Shown here one piece after another: positions 17,740 to 36,102 of a stretch of DNA of 64,000 bases. Numbering within the stretch: position 1 is the stretch's first letter; each line of letters begins with the position of its first letter. The stretch comes from Adineta vaga. Its lineage: Eukaryota > Rotifera. Under the pieces are notes generated by a model. That model saw only the letters and a program-made list of their open reading frames with translations, had not been told where the DNA came from and did no database searches. Location of the stretch: the NCBI GenBank assembly GCA_021613535.1, contig CP075497.1:10974001-11038000 (forward strand), written 5' to 3'. A program made the position numbers and the translations under genes.

Positions 17740-19697
17740 GCTTCGTTACCTTTCAAATATAAACGTGAGTCGTTATTTATTCTACCAGTTATAACACAAT
17801 CTTTTTCTTTTAAAAAACGCAACATGTGAAATTATAGATGGCAGATACAGGTAGTTGCAAATGTTCAATAATAATTGCAATCTTGATTGTTTCAACAGAG
17901 ATTTTTTACATTGTATATCGAATCATTTTAAACTGAATGATTATTAACTATATAGAAGTGAAGATCTATTTGTTATTTACAAATGCTAAGATAATGATAA
18001 TGATAAGCAAATGAATAATGCTTGATTACTTTCATCATTATGAGACGCGTTGAAGCTAAAACAATCTAAATTTGTTTCTTCATGGTTTTTTTCTCGAAAT
18101 ATGCTTTCCCACCTTGTTTTAATGTGTAGATATATATATACTACACACGTTACTCCTCTTTTTAACACAATCATTGATATGAACTAACAATACCGAAATA
18201 GAAGCAGCAAAAGTGTGATTAGTAGTTATTTTTCATCGCAGCGTATACTTTTCTTCTACTGTTCATATCCTATTGTTATTCGTATGTACACGTTCTTGTT
18301 CGCTTGTTGTATTTGACATCTATTCTTGTGATAGTGTTCCTTTGTATGTATATCGTAGGAATAGAGATGAATGAACATGTGATGAACAAATTTTCTCCCT
18401 TCTATTTCTTCCTTCTTTATTTCTCTTTCGTTTACTGGCCGATGAACGAACTACAACGGTGGACACTAGAGGAGTGAGAGCGAGCAAATCGCCTTCACCG
18501 CCGCCGCTATGTTGTTTGTTCTCAGGATCAACACAAAAGCGCACTAGATTGTACAGTAAAGGCGAACTGAAGGTCAGCGCACGCAAAGGAAAGAGAGAAA
18601 GAATAAGAGAATACATGTTGGTCAGTTTTGATGGGTGCCCGCCGCTTCTCTCTCTCTGTCTGTCTTTCTCCCACTTTCAGTAATACGACGCGAAGGCCAA
18701 CACATTGCCGTTCAAAGTGAACACGCCGCTCTGCTACTTCCAGCTCCGCCTGTTTGTGTCACATATATTCAAAGATTCGACTCAATATAAAGGAAAAAAA
18801 CGATTCACACTTCTATCGTACGTATCATATAAATAGATAATTTGATTCTTTTCGCTTCGTTTTATTTCAATTCATCAGCATATGAAATCGGTTTTTTGTT
18901 CCTATATGGGAAAATATTTATATATTCTTCTTTTCCTCCTATTCTATTCTGAAAGAGAAGAAAATACAATCACGACAAATCTATATTAAAAGAAGCAGAA
19001 GAAAACTCGATGACTATGATCATCATCACCTCTCTTACTCGATCAATCACAAACTAACGTCCCGATGGGTGTTCATCACACTAGGAAAAAAAATAAGATT
19101 TACGAGCCGTCGATGTCTATTACACCATCACTAACGGACATTAGTTAAGTTAGACTTTTTCAGAGAAGAAAACAACTGGAGATAAATATCAAACACTTGT
19201 GAACAAATTTCATTCATTCAATAAGTTATGATTATTCAAAGAATCCTTTGCTAATTTTTGACAAGAAAAATCAACAGATTATTATCTGTTTCTATTTGGA
19301 AGATAATTGAAAAGAAAAGCATTCTATCATCGCTAGATAGAATTTAATCGTACCATCACTTTTTCTTCTTCTTCTTCTTCAAAACTTAAAAAAAATTTAT
19401 AGGTTGAATACAGAACAATATATTTTTCTTGTTTGAAGTTAAACCGACTACAATAGAAAGCCTTTCACTTTTCATAAAAGACAAGAAAAAGAAATACCGA
19501 CCGACAAAGAAGTTGATGCGCATAATTGATCTCTACTCATACTCATTCATTTTAATCTCATTTTCTTCGTTCTATTACTTAGTGTTTTATACCTGTCTAT
19601 CTCATCTGACAATCATAAAGAAGCAGATATATTTATATTTATATATACATCTATACATCTATACATATCGAATGATAGTCAAACAATACAAGTGACC
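17740..19697. promoter_or_regulatory. Upstream region of the TCF/LEF gene
   Basis: Two kb between the cupin-like gene and the TCF start. It is locally richer in G+C (18,420-18,760) than surrounding intergenic DNA, which may mark a promoter or 5'UTR. Open frames here on both strands are low-complexity. I see no conserved coding motif. Confidence 0.4.
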
Positions 19698-22600
19698 ATG
19701 CCGACTAATATACTTTTAGTTCCGACACCATTGGTAAGTCTTGTAATAAATATTTCTATACAATGATTTTCCTTTCTTTTCCTTCTATTTCTCTCTATTT
19801 TTTATCAAAAAACATTGAGAGATAGAGAAAGAGAGAGAGAGAGAGAATGAGACAGGCAGAGAAGAGAAGAGAAGAGAAGAGAAGAGAAAGAGAGAAAACG
19901 ATGCCGCTGCTTGCCTAGGTCTCTTTCGCTCTCTTTGTTCATTTGTTCAACGAAAGTCGTGTATAGGTCTCCTTTCACGTTTTCTTTTTATCAAAAAGTC
20001 CGCCTGCTTTGTTGTTTAGCCGAGGAAAACTGATTTATCATCATCGGCTACAACACTTGATCTTTCAATTAAATCATCATCTACTAAACTATCAAAATCA
20101 CCTGAACGACAAATGCCATCATCCTCATCATCATCATCGTCATCGACGACAACAACAACAACATCAGTGCCAAAACCTTTATCAACTGCAAAAATACTAA
20201 CACCTACTACGGATTCGGGTGGAAGTTTAACATCAGATAGTGATGAAGTAAAAGTATTTGGATGTGAAAAACATGAAGAAGATGTTGATATTGATGGAGA
20301 TGAAAATAGTGATCGACTGTCGCCCGTTATCAAGGAAGAAGAGGTAAATTATCTTATATTTGAAATAAAAAACTCAAAATATTCACATTCTAGTCATCAC
20401 CACAACAAACAACATCGAATAATCTTGCAGGTAAATGATTTAGTTTTTGTGTTGATTGATTTCATTTCTATAAAAATATACAATTTTTTTCTTCTTGCTA
20501 TGATTTAGATCGTCTGAACAGTGAACATCAATTCCATAGTTTTTTTCCGTATTTCATCTCTCCATATTATCATGCAGCAGCTGCCAGCAGTGGAACACCA
20601 CCTTTTGTAAGTTCTCAAACAATTTTTTCCTTCTAGTTATTTATTAGGAATTTATTAATCAGAAATGTTCTCATCTAAAACTCTGCTTCTTCTTTTTTTT
20701 GAAAACTTCTTCGATGATCGAAAGCAGGTGTCCGATAGATAGGATGATTGCGTGTGGTTCCACCCTCACACAAATTCAATATTAGTTATATATATATATA
20801 TGATCGATCAATAATTTTCTTCTTCTTTCTTCATGATCATCTACGAAGGAAAATCATTAGCAAACGATTGTATGTGTTAGAGTTGCTTCCACTTCAGATT
20901 GATCGCGCGGGACAGACGGACAAGATTTATCTCTTGACTGTTTCTAATTAACATTTACACAGCTCTTCTTCCTTATTCCACTAGTGTAGATGATTAGAAT
21001 AAGAGAACAAGCAAAGCAAAGCAAAGCGGTTGCCAGCTAATTCGTCATTGTAACAAGACAAGACCGGAACATGGTCGGTCTACCTTGTCTGTCTGTTGTA
21101 TGATGGAAATGATCTGATTAGCCTGAAATCGAGACGATGAACTGTTCTATATGTTGTTTGATGAACTACTAACTATAAAACGGAAAATAGATTATTATTT
21201 ATGATGACAATGGTTCGTTACATGGAACATAGAGTAAAGGAGGAGCTAGAAAATTAATCGAGTGAATGTTTTTAATATATCCGCATTGAATATGAAAAGC
21301 AAAGATCAAGAGTTCATTACGCACGAATGCGTAAAAATGCTCTTTTTACATTGAAAAAAGAAAAATTGCTTTGAATGTTCTCGATGTTCTATACAAAGTT
21401 ATTTGAAATTGAATGATTGATATTTTCAAATCTGATCACTTGATTTTTTATGTTAATTCTATGAATGTCATTGTTTTTCTCCTTTATAGGATAAAATGGC
21501 ACCTTTAGGTTCTTTTTCGAAATTCATGTCACCGCCTCCTGCTCATATATCTAGTGCCAATTTAAGCATTGATCCAAGTACAGGTAAGCGAAGCAATCTT
21601 TTATTTGAAAACATTCTCATTTTCTCATTTTTCTCATTCATAATAAATATATATATGTATTCTCTAATTGTTTAATGATGAGGTGAAGTTGTTCTCGCTC
21701 GAGCTCTTCACATACTTAGATACATAGACGAGAAGAATAGAAAAGAAGAAAAAAAAGTGAGCTTAGTCATTTATTATAAATTCTTCATGACGTTGTGCTT
21801 TAAAACAAATGTGCTTTTGCATCCACACATCAGTGACAATCGGTGAATAGAGATGTGAATCAATTACTAGTCAACTATCGTCCGTCACTAGAAACTCGAA
21901 AAGCCGAGAGGGCGATGCAATGAAGGGAGGAAAAGGAAATACATTTAGTACTTCATTAAATAAATCTTTCTTTCTTTTTTTTTATTCTCGTCATCGTTTG
22001 TATGTATGTGTATGTGAGAGTGTGTGTCTCGAGTCGCTCTTTCCGAAAATCGATCAATCGCAATTTACTATTGAAAAAATATGAGAAAAAGGTGGGCTAA
22101 GACGAGCAAACCAGGCAATCTATACACACAGTTATTCATGCAATACTAATCGACATCCATGTCGTCGGTTGACGTGTAACAAAGTGGAAAATGATCTTAT
22201 TAACGAGAGAGAAAAAGAAGACAATGAAGAAAAAAACGAAAGAATACAAGAGAATGATCAATGTGATGTGCGATAGTTTCCATTGTACTGCCTGCAATTC
22301 AATCATTAATATGATAGTTAGAAAAGAGACAATCATTTCTTTCTTACTTTAAAAATGTTCATACTTACATAATTCTACTCTCTAGTCTGAAAATGATCAA
22401 TGTTTTAGTGTCTAAGGATGCCTTTATCAAAATTTAAAAGATTTTTTTTGTTCAAAGAGTAAAACAGAATGTTTCAAATTGATGTTAACTCGAATTTATA
22501 GACTGTTCTTAATAGAACAAAGTCCTTTTGACTTTGGTCGAAACTAACATATTCATTATTTAATTATTGAAATCTTTCTATTTTGAAAAAGATACTGAAT

Positions 22601-24342
22601 AACTCAAAAAGATCTTTATTTTTTATGTTTCGTATTCAAAAGAATTTTATAACAAAGACATTCTTTATTATAATATAATACTCTATGTATCATTTGGAGA
22701 ATAGAATGGAAAACGAAAGTATATAGATAGAAAAATTCGAAGAATCCAACGAGCATTCCAGAACATTTCTGATGAGTTGTCTAGAGACTATGAATTTAGT
22801 CCTTCAAAATCTAAGTACATATCAATATGAATTTGCTTGTTCAGGTGTGCCTAATCCAATGTATTCATTATCATCTCCATCTTCATTTCAATCACTTTAT
22901 GCACAACATTGGTTCGTTTATTTTCTATTTAATTGAATAAATTCAAACGAAATTTATTATTATTATTTTTTCTGATTACTTCAGGCGTCCACCTATGTTT
23001 CCATTCGTATTTCCACCTGGATATCCATTCTCTCCAGCAGTTCTTTCTCAAGGTTCATCACCATCATCTACACATGCACCTAGTGGACCTTCATCATCCA
23101 TAACAACTCCTAATAATCATTCATTCGGACAAAAACGATCGACAACACTTAGGTATGATGATAAAACTTGAAGTATTGTGTTTGAGAATAATTTTATTAA
23201 AGATCAATGGATCATAGTCCACAACAACAACAGCATCATCATAAACTATCCATGTCGCACGAAGAAAAGAAATCGAGAAAACCACATATAAAAAAGCCAT
23301 TGAATGCTTTCATGTTATTTATGAAAGAACAACGAGCTCAAGTTGTACAAGAATGTACATTACGTGAGAGTGCAGCAATAAATCAAATACTTGGTCGAAA
23401 AGTATGTGAATTTGTTTTTTTTTCGAATGGAAATCGAACCATTCGTTTTTAGTGGCATGAACTTGATCGAAATGTTCAACAAAAATATTATGATATGGCA
23501 CGCGATGAACGGATGAAACATATGCAGTTATATCCGGGATGGTCAGCTCGAGATAATTATGGTGCAAGAAAAAAACGTGGAAGTAAAGGAAAGAAACGAG
23601 AAAAAAGTCAAGGAGAAAATGGCGGTAAGATTCTTTGAATATTTAAAATTCATTCATGACAATTAATTTTAAATGTTCTTTTCAGAATGTCTTAATCAGA
23701 AGAAATGTCGAGCAAGATTTGGTCTTGATCAACAATCGAATTGGTGTAAACATTGCAAGTACGTTTTTAATCTCAGAAGAGAAAATCTATTTTCGAAATA
23801 ACACTAAATTCTCTTTCTTCTTCTAGACGAAAGAAGAAATGCCTTCGATATACAGAAGATGACACAGCTTGTGTTGGACCGAATTCTGTAGGTGGTGGTT
23901 CTGGAGTGAAGAAGATGATATTGATGATTCAAATGATGGTATTAAACAATGTGATCTACCAATGATGGAACATCCTGAAGGAGACAATATGCATAATACA
24001 AATGGAAATAATCGTTCAATAGATTCTGATGAAGAAAATAAATCACGTATATTAATGCATCAACAACCACCTAATTCAAATGGTAGTGGTTCATCATCAT
24101 CTACAAATGGCGCTGTACCAATGACAATGATGACAACAAGAACAGCAACATCATCTTCATCTAGAAAAGACTCTTCATCATCTTCAACATCCCCACAAGG
24201 TTCATTTCTTCATCTTCCTCATCAACGATATCCAATAGTTCCACCAGGTCATTTTCCTTCGCCTCATCATCATCCTTATTTTGATCCATTCTTACAACCA
24301 TCACCGATGCCTCTTTTAAATGGATTTAAACGAGAGACATAG
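19698..24342 (+). CDS. TCF/LEF: TCF/LEF transcription factor with HMG box and C-clamp; apparent frameshift near the end
   Basis: Eleven exons (19698-19733, 20020-20343, 20394-20430, 20509-20606, 21490-21583, 22845-22911, 22985-23152, 23203-23401, 23453-23624, 23686-23758, from 23827). It is the nuclear effector of Wnt/beta-catenin signalling. A probable beta-catenin-binding motif ([18 protein letters not shown], residues about 87-104) follows a Ser/Thr-rich start. A Pro/Ser-rich middle precedes the HMG box ([52 protein letters not shown]), a basic tail and a C-clamp ([20 protein letters not shown] then RKKKCLRY). After [10 protein letters not shown] the frame reaches a stop at 23963-23965 (468 residues). 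A frame one base off stays open to 24342 with an acidic, Ser/His-rich, TCF-like tail (about 594 residues). Introns 20607-21489 and 21584-22844 are unusually long. Confidence 0.93.
19861..19885. repeat. GAAGA pentamer tandem repeat
   Basis: Five tandem copies of GAAGA in the first TCF intron, next to a GA-dinucleotide run at about 19826-19846. It is ordinary low-complexity sequence. Confidence 0.8.
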
Positions 24343-24967
24343 TTTGTCTTGATTTCAATTATTTTATTCGTTCTAGTCAGTATCCGAGGTGATCGATCTG
24401 GTTGCAATACATGTATAATCTCTTTTTTCTTTTTCTTCTTTTACCATACAATTTTTCTTTCTTTCTATTTGTATCTTTATTTTCCGCATTCAAACCTTTG
24501 TTCGTTATAGATTTCTCTCCTTTTCCGTGTTATACATGTATCATATTCTGAATCTTTAAACGTTTCAATGTATGAATCATTTGTCTCTCTTTTTCCTTTT
24601 TGGATGATATACACACAGAGTTCATATTTAATGATCAGACAGAAGAAATAATGAATACAATCGATGGATCTCTTCTAGTATCACATTACAGACATATGTA
24701 TTGATCAAGGGATTAAAAAGAAAATTGCTCTGATGATTATACAGTAGCTAAGTTACCTTATTTTCTATGATTGATAAAGATTACTGAATGAAAACATTTT
24801 CAAATGATTTTGTTTTGGAATTATAACTGATATACTTTATTTGAGATTCAAATATCGAAGAGTTTACAAGAAGATTTTGTGTAGGAGTTATGAATTTAAT
24901 ATTGCAATGTGATGTCGAACGAGATTGATATTTTCTGTTGTTGAGGGGATAATTATTTTGGTCATCA
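24343..24967. other. Shared 3' region between TCF (+) and SPATA1 (-)
   Basis: This spacer sits between two convergent genes and probably holds their 3'UTRs. It is pyrimidine-rich in the first half. I see no gene in it. Confidence 0.5.
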
Positions 24968-27941
24968 CTAATGTTGTAAACTATTCATATTCGAATGCAT
25001 CTGTTGTAATTCTTGTTTTAAAAGTTGACATTCATTTTCAGCTTGTTGACGAAGCTAAAAAAAGAGAGAAAAAGAAACGATAGGATATCAAATTTGTTTT
25101 CTCGATGAATTCCAATGTTATCTTATACTTTGGTAACATGATTTACATGAAGTTTAGCTTGTTCAATTCGAGTAGCTACATCTGGTTGATTTTGCTAAAA
25201 AATTCATGCATATGATTTGAAGACGTTTTTGAAAGTATCATTAATAGTCATACGGATGTAGTTCGTGTTTTTTCTTCAAGTTCAATGGTTGTTTTCTTTT
25301 CGTTAAGATATTTCTGTTTCCAATGATCTCGTTCTAAATTTAAAACAAAATTGATAAAATTTTGAGTCTAATTTGAATTCAACCTTCCGTTCGTCGAACA
25401 GCAATTTGTGCATGTAGTTGTTGGATTCGACGAATTGTTGTTTCTCGATTATTTTCGAATTCAATTCGTTCTGATTTGAGTTTATCAAGACGTTCCGTAA
25501 GTTTGACAACTAGACAAATAAAAGAAAACGTGATCTGATTCAAAGATATTTCAATTGATCTACCTTCATGTGCTTTGATTTCTTCAGCATGATCTTCTTC
25601 TGCTTTTCGGCGAGCTAATTCACGTGCTTCCTTTTGTAAACGTTCAAGTTCATTTGTCTTATGTCTGAAAGAAGGAAAGCCAAGAGACTGATTGATATCT
25701 GAATTCCTTGTGTCAATCTCCTCGTCTTTACGAGAAGTTGATGCAGACCATAAATGTTCATTTCTCCATATTTCATATCCCTCTAATGGTAATGAACGAA
25801 TATTTTTCTGTTTAATCGATGATCGTTTTTGTTCTCCATCTGATTCTGACGACCATAGGCCTCGAGATTTAATAAACTTTGATTTTCTGAAACGCAAATA
25901 TATTTCGATTCTTTTTTTTTCTTTCGATAGAAAAGACTACGACATAAAATTACAACAACTAGTCATAAGAAATAGATTTGATTTTTTTTCTTCATGCATT
26001 GGCATCAGTTTAGACATTGGTGTTATCGTATACATGTATTCGATAGGTTCGTTGCATCATTCGAGCTGCTGCATCATCACTGTGAAAGGGAACAATACTT
26101 AATAAGAATTATTCAGAAATATGTACGAATGTGAATCAGATGAGTGAATATGATGCAAATATCAAGCAAAATAAAACTGATAATGAAATATGCATCAAAT
26201 CGATGAGTGATTGCACATTGATTATCAACAACAAACAAATTAAATAGGTGAATAGAAAACTTAGATTAAAATGATTACTGGTACAACCTCTGTTTATCAT
26301 TATCAGTATCGTCTTGGCCACTGAATTATGAGAGAGAGAGAGAGAGAGATTGAAGAAAACTTTCGACAATGAAATAACTTACTGGCGTTGTTTTTGTTCT
26401 TTAGTTTGACGTCGAGTTTGATAACCACGATAACTTGCTTGAATACGAATAGCTGCTTCTTCTTCTTGTTTTTCTCGTTCAAGTTTAGATAAACTTTTAT
26501 ATTGTTCAAGTAAATCATGTTCACGTTTCTTCTTTTCCTCTTGTTCAATTTCACGTTGTCGTTTTTCGTGTTCATCTTTACGTTTTTTCTCTTCAAGTTC
26601 GATTTCACGTCGTTGTTGCTGCTGCTGCTGCCGCTGTTCTTCTTGTTCTTTTACAGCTTTTAGCTTTTCAGGTTCGATATCACGTGTTGGTATATCATCT
26701 TTTCTTCTCAGAGGTTTTTTATCTTCAGTTTCACTATCATTACTTTGAGCACTATCAATTGTCTTTCGTCGTTGTTGTTCGACTTCGATTTCACGTCGTT
26801 GTCGAGCTAATTCAATTTGACGTAAACGAAGACGTTCTTGTTCTTCTCGTAATTTTGCTAAATCTCTACGAATATAATAGATAAATAATCAATCGAGTAC
26901 GAACCGATCGTTCAATTTGTTCTTAATATGAGAATATTTTACCTTGCGCTAAGAGTGCTCGAAGCTCTTGAGAGACTTTAAAAGAAGGAAAGAAAGAGAA
27001 TGTTTTCAGTATATTTTTTTTTCTTTTTATTTGATATTTACTTGGAAGTTGAAGAAGTGGCTGATCCATTGAGAAATGTTGAATTCTGTTGTTCACTACT
27101 CGAATGAACAAATGAAGGATTGACTGTTGCTATGGGTAATGGAGATTCAACAGTTGATTTCGTCCAACTTTCTTGACGACTTGTCGTTGTTGTTATTGTT
27201 GATGATTGAGAAGTTGATTCACGAGAAAGAGAACTTTTAGATTTACTTGTCAATGAAGAATCGTCATCATGATGTCCTTCGAGAACATAAATCTAGAAGA
27301 TTCTGTTGATGAACATTGATATTGATCATTTCAATACTCACTTCAGGTGCAAATGTCTAAAATAGAAGAATTAATATGATAAACGATAATATATATATAT
27401 ATATAATGAAAACAAAATACGAACAATCGGTGGTCGATAATTTTTTACTCGTAGTTCAAGTTCTTGTTGAGGTTTTACCTAAAAGAATCTCTAGAATAGC
27501 TTTATATTATTTTTAGATAAGAAAATAGCACCTTTGCTAAACATCGACCAACACTTCGTAAGTAAATAAATTCTTTTGGAAATCCATCTTCTTGCCCGCA
27601 AACATCAACAATATGTTGACGAAGATCATAGATCGTTAAATTTTGTGGAATACTGTCAAAATAAACCTTCTATTATCGATCTCATTCATTCAAATCATCA
27701 TACCGAACAAATCCAGCTGACATCGCCTGTTCAATTGCATCATTTTCCGCTAGATTTTTTTGTTCTTGCCAAACATTGTTTGGTATAATATAAATATGTA
27801 GATCAACAAGCTAAAGCTTCATTTCAATCAATATTTTTTTATTAACAGTTGACAATTTTCTACCTGTGCAGAATCTGGTCGATCAATTGTTATAAGATTA
27901 TGACGTAGTGCTGAAGGTTCACTTTCTATTTGAGGTTCCAT
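24968..27941 (-). CDS. SPATA1: SPATA1-like protein (N-terminal SPATA1 domain, coiled coil, IQ motif)
   Basis: A minus-strand gene with many short exons. N-terminal exons are 27941-27864, 27810-27704, 27652-27532, 27478-27425, 27356-27342 and 27292-27042; the last ends with a stop at 24968-24970. The N-terminus matches the SPATA1 domain: VDLHIYIIPNNVWQEQ, NDAIEQAMSAGF, IPQNLTIYDLRQHIVDVC, FPKEFIYLRSVGRCLAKVK, FAPEIYVLEG. A Ser/Thr-rich stretch follows. Next comes a long charged helix rich in Glu/Arg/Gln (ARDLAKLREEQERL, RQREIEQEEKKREHDLL) containing an IQ calmodulin-binding motif (AIRIQASYRGYQTRRQ). A second coiled coil at the C-terminus ends in ECQLLKQELQQMHSNMNSLQ. SPATA1 is sperm- and cilium-associated in vertebrates. 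Exon joins in 25-27 kb are approximate. Confidence 0.82.
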
Positions 27942-33588
<5,647 letters not shown>

Positions 33589-34012
33589 TTTTTTGTTAAA
33601 TATTTATGTAAAGATGAATATTTTTATCTGAACAAATTCTATTAAAGAAATCTGTTAGATATATTTTCTGTGTTAATCATAGCATTCTTCTTATCTATTG
33701 TTTAAACATAATCTTCGATCCTCTATTTACGAAATTCACAAAGTCAGATTGTATTTTGTTTTTCTTTTCCTTTTCCTTTCTTTATAATCAAACACCCGAT
33801 CGTTGCGCGCGTGTTCGGTCTAGTCTCCTAGAATAAAACGTAAGAACGAAGAAAAACAAATAGAAAATACGTACATTCTGGTCCATCTGATGCAATGTGT
33901 ATAACGAATGGTTACATTTACTTAGTATAGTGCAAGACGAATACGAACATGATAAATACTATTACTTACTAGTAGCGTATCGTACTTTTTTTATTTTTCT
34001 AGACTTGAAAAT
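33589..34012. other. Spacer between K2P channel and asparagine synthetase
   Basis: This holds the 3' end of the channel gene (attaaag near 33640) and the promoter/5'UTR of ASNS. No other gene is seen. Confidence 0.45.
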
Positions 34013-36102
34013 ATGTGTGGAATCTGGTGCATATTTGGTTCAACTGTTGACACTCATCAACAAATTCCCGGTTGTTTTAATATTGCTCATCGTGGTCCGG
34101 ATTGTTTTCGTTTCGAAAATGTGAATCATTTTTCAAGATGTGTTTTCGGTTTTCATCGTCTTGCAATTGTTGATGATATTTATGGAATGCAACCAATGCG
34201 TATCCATTCATTACCACACATATGGATGGTTCGTTTATAGGGCTAAAGTATATATCTTTGAATGTTTTCATTTGCATTTGTTTAGACTTACAATGGTGAA
34301 ATCTACAATTTCCGTCAGGTAGAAAAGAAAAAAAAGGAATGAAGACTTTTATTTTTGAATTTATTTGTAAAATAGACTCAAAAGAAATTCGGTTATCAAT
34401 TTGAAACAGGATGTGATGGTGAAATTTTAATTCATTTATACAATGATAAAGGTGCACGTTTTATGTGTGAACAACTTTATGGTGTTTTTGCTTTTATTTT
34501 ATTTGATACGAAAGAACGGAAAGTATTTGTTGGCAGAGATACATTTGGTGTTCGACCAGCATTTCGAATTTTTACTGATTGCGGATTTTTAGCTGTTTCA
34601 TCCGAAGCAAAAGGTTTGATTATTGTTTACAAAGTTTCGATTGATATATGTATGATGAATTTGGTTATATTCAGGTCTCGAAGGTGTTAAAGTAGCATCG
34701 AAAAAAGCCTTAAAGGTTGATGCTTTTGAACCCGGTACATATGAAGAATATAAATTGGATGAAAATGAAAAAGTTGAATTTGTTAAAAAGGAACGTTTTC
34801 ATTCCATTGGTGCTTTCCCAAAATATGATGTTAATGTCAATGTAACAGGTAAAAAAATGATGTTTTTCAAGAGGAGAAAATTTTTCTAATGAACTTGTTA
34901 TTTTTCATGAAAGATGATATTTCATTAAATATTCGTTCGTATCTTGTTAACGCTGTTCAAATGCGTTTAATGTCACATCGTCGTATTGGTTGTATGCTTT
35001 CCGGTGGTCTTGATTCCAGTTTAATCGCAGCATTAACTGTTCAAGAAGCTCGTAAACAAGGTGTTACTTATCCAATTCAAACATTTTCAATTGGTATGGA
35101 TGAAACTAGTCCTGATCTGGTTGCTGCACGAAAAGTAGAACCATCATTTTCTTCGTTTTTGTTTTCGAATATTTGAATGAAATTTTCAGGTTGCTCAACA
35201 TCTCGGTACAGAACATCATGAAATTCGTTTTACTGCACAAGAAGCAATTGATCATTTAAAAAATATCATTCGATCACTCGAATCGTATGATATAACGACT
35301 ATCCGAGCATCGATTGGAATGTATTTTGTTTCGAAATATATTCAAGAAAAAACCGATACCGTTGTTATTTTATCTGGTGAAGGTGCTGATGAAGTTTGTC
35401 AAGGTTATATCTATTTCTATCGACAACCAACACCCGAAGAAGGTGATCGAGAAAGTCGTCGACTTTGTAATGATCTCTTCTATTTCGATGTACTTCGTGC
35501 TGATCGAACAACAGCTGCACATGGATTAGAATTACGTGTACCGTTTCTTGATCATGCATTTACATCGTATTATCTTTCACTACCAGCAACTGAACGAGCA
35601 CCAACAAAAGAACGGGCAGAAAAATATCTTTTAAGGTAACATTTCTAAATCAATAATATAAATTTCTGATTGATAAACAAATAATAGAAAAGCATTTGAT
35701 GGACTTGATTTAATTCCATCTGAAATTCTTTGGAGACCAAAAGAAGCCTTTTCCGATGGTGTTGCGGCTAAAAAGAAATCTCTTTTTGAATACATGCAAG
35801 AATACGCTGAAACACAAGTATCTGATAGTGATCTTCAACGTGCATCTACTCTCTATCCAGTTAATACTCCAAAAACGAAAGAAGCATTTCTTTATCGGTA
35901 ATATTTGATTCTCGTTTTTTTTTCATTATTTAAAATTCTTCTTGTAATTAGGTCCATCTTTGAGCAACTTTTTCCTGATCAACAACATCTTACACCATAC
36001 ATGTGGCTTCCGAAATGGTGTGGCGAACAAACGGATCCATCGGCACGTGTTTTGAAACATTACAAAGAACAACAAGGTGATGAACAGACATCTCATGGTT
36101 AA
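34013..36102 (+). CDS. ASNS: Asparagine synthetase (glutamine-hydrolysing)
   Basis: Eight exons (34013-34228, 34286-34318, 34376-34613, 34675-34848, 34914-35134, 35190-35635, 35688-35897, 35952-36102) encode 562 residues, nearly the length of human ASNS. The cytosolic enzyme makes asparagine from aspartate, ATP and glutamine. The start MCGIW leaves the catalytic Cys at position 2, exposed after Met removal. The glutaminase domain shows [26 protein letters not shown] and [10 protein letters not shown]. The synthetase domain has the PPi loop [12 protein letters not shown], the [10 protein letters not shown] segment, [17 protein letters not shown], and [20 protein letters not shown]. All key residues appear present. 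ATG 34013 is fixed by the need for Cys2. Confidence 0.97.

Noticed and set aside
20016-20333. Minus-strand frame rich in Asp/Val opposite TCF exon 2
   Set aside because: It is the antisense shadow of Ser/Thr codons in a clear TCF exon.
34077-34457. Minus-strand frame across asparagine synthetase exons
   Set aside because: It lies opposite well-defined ASNS exons and spans their introns; it has no features of its own.
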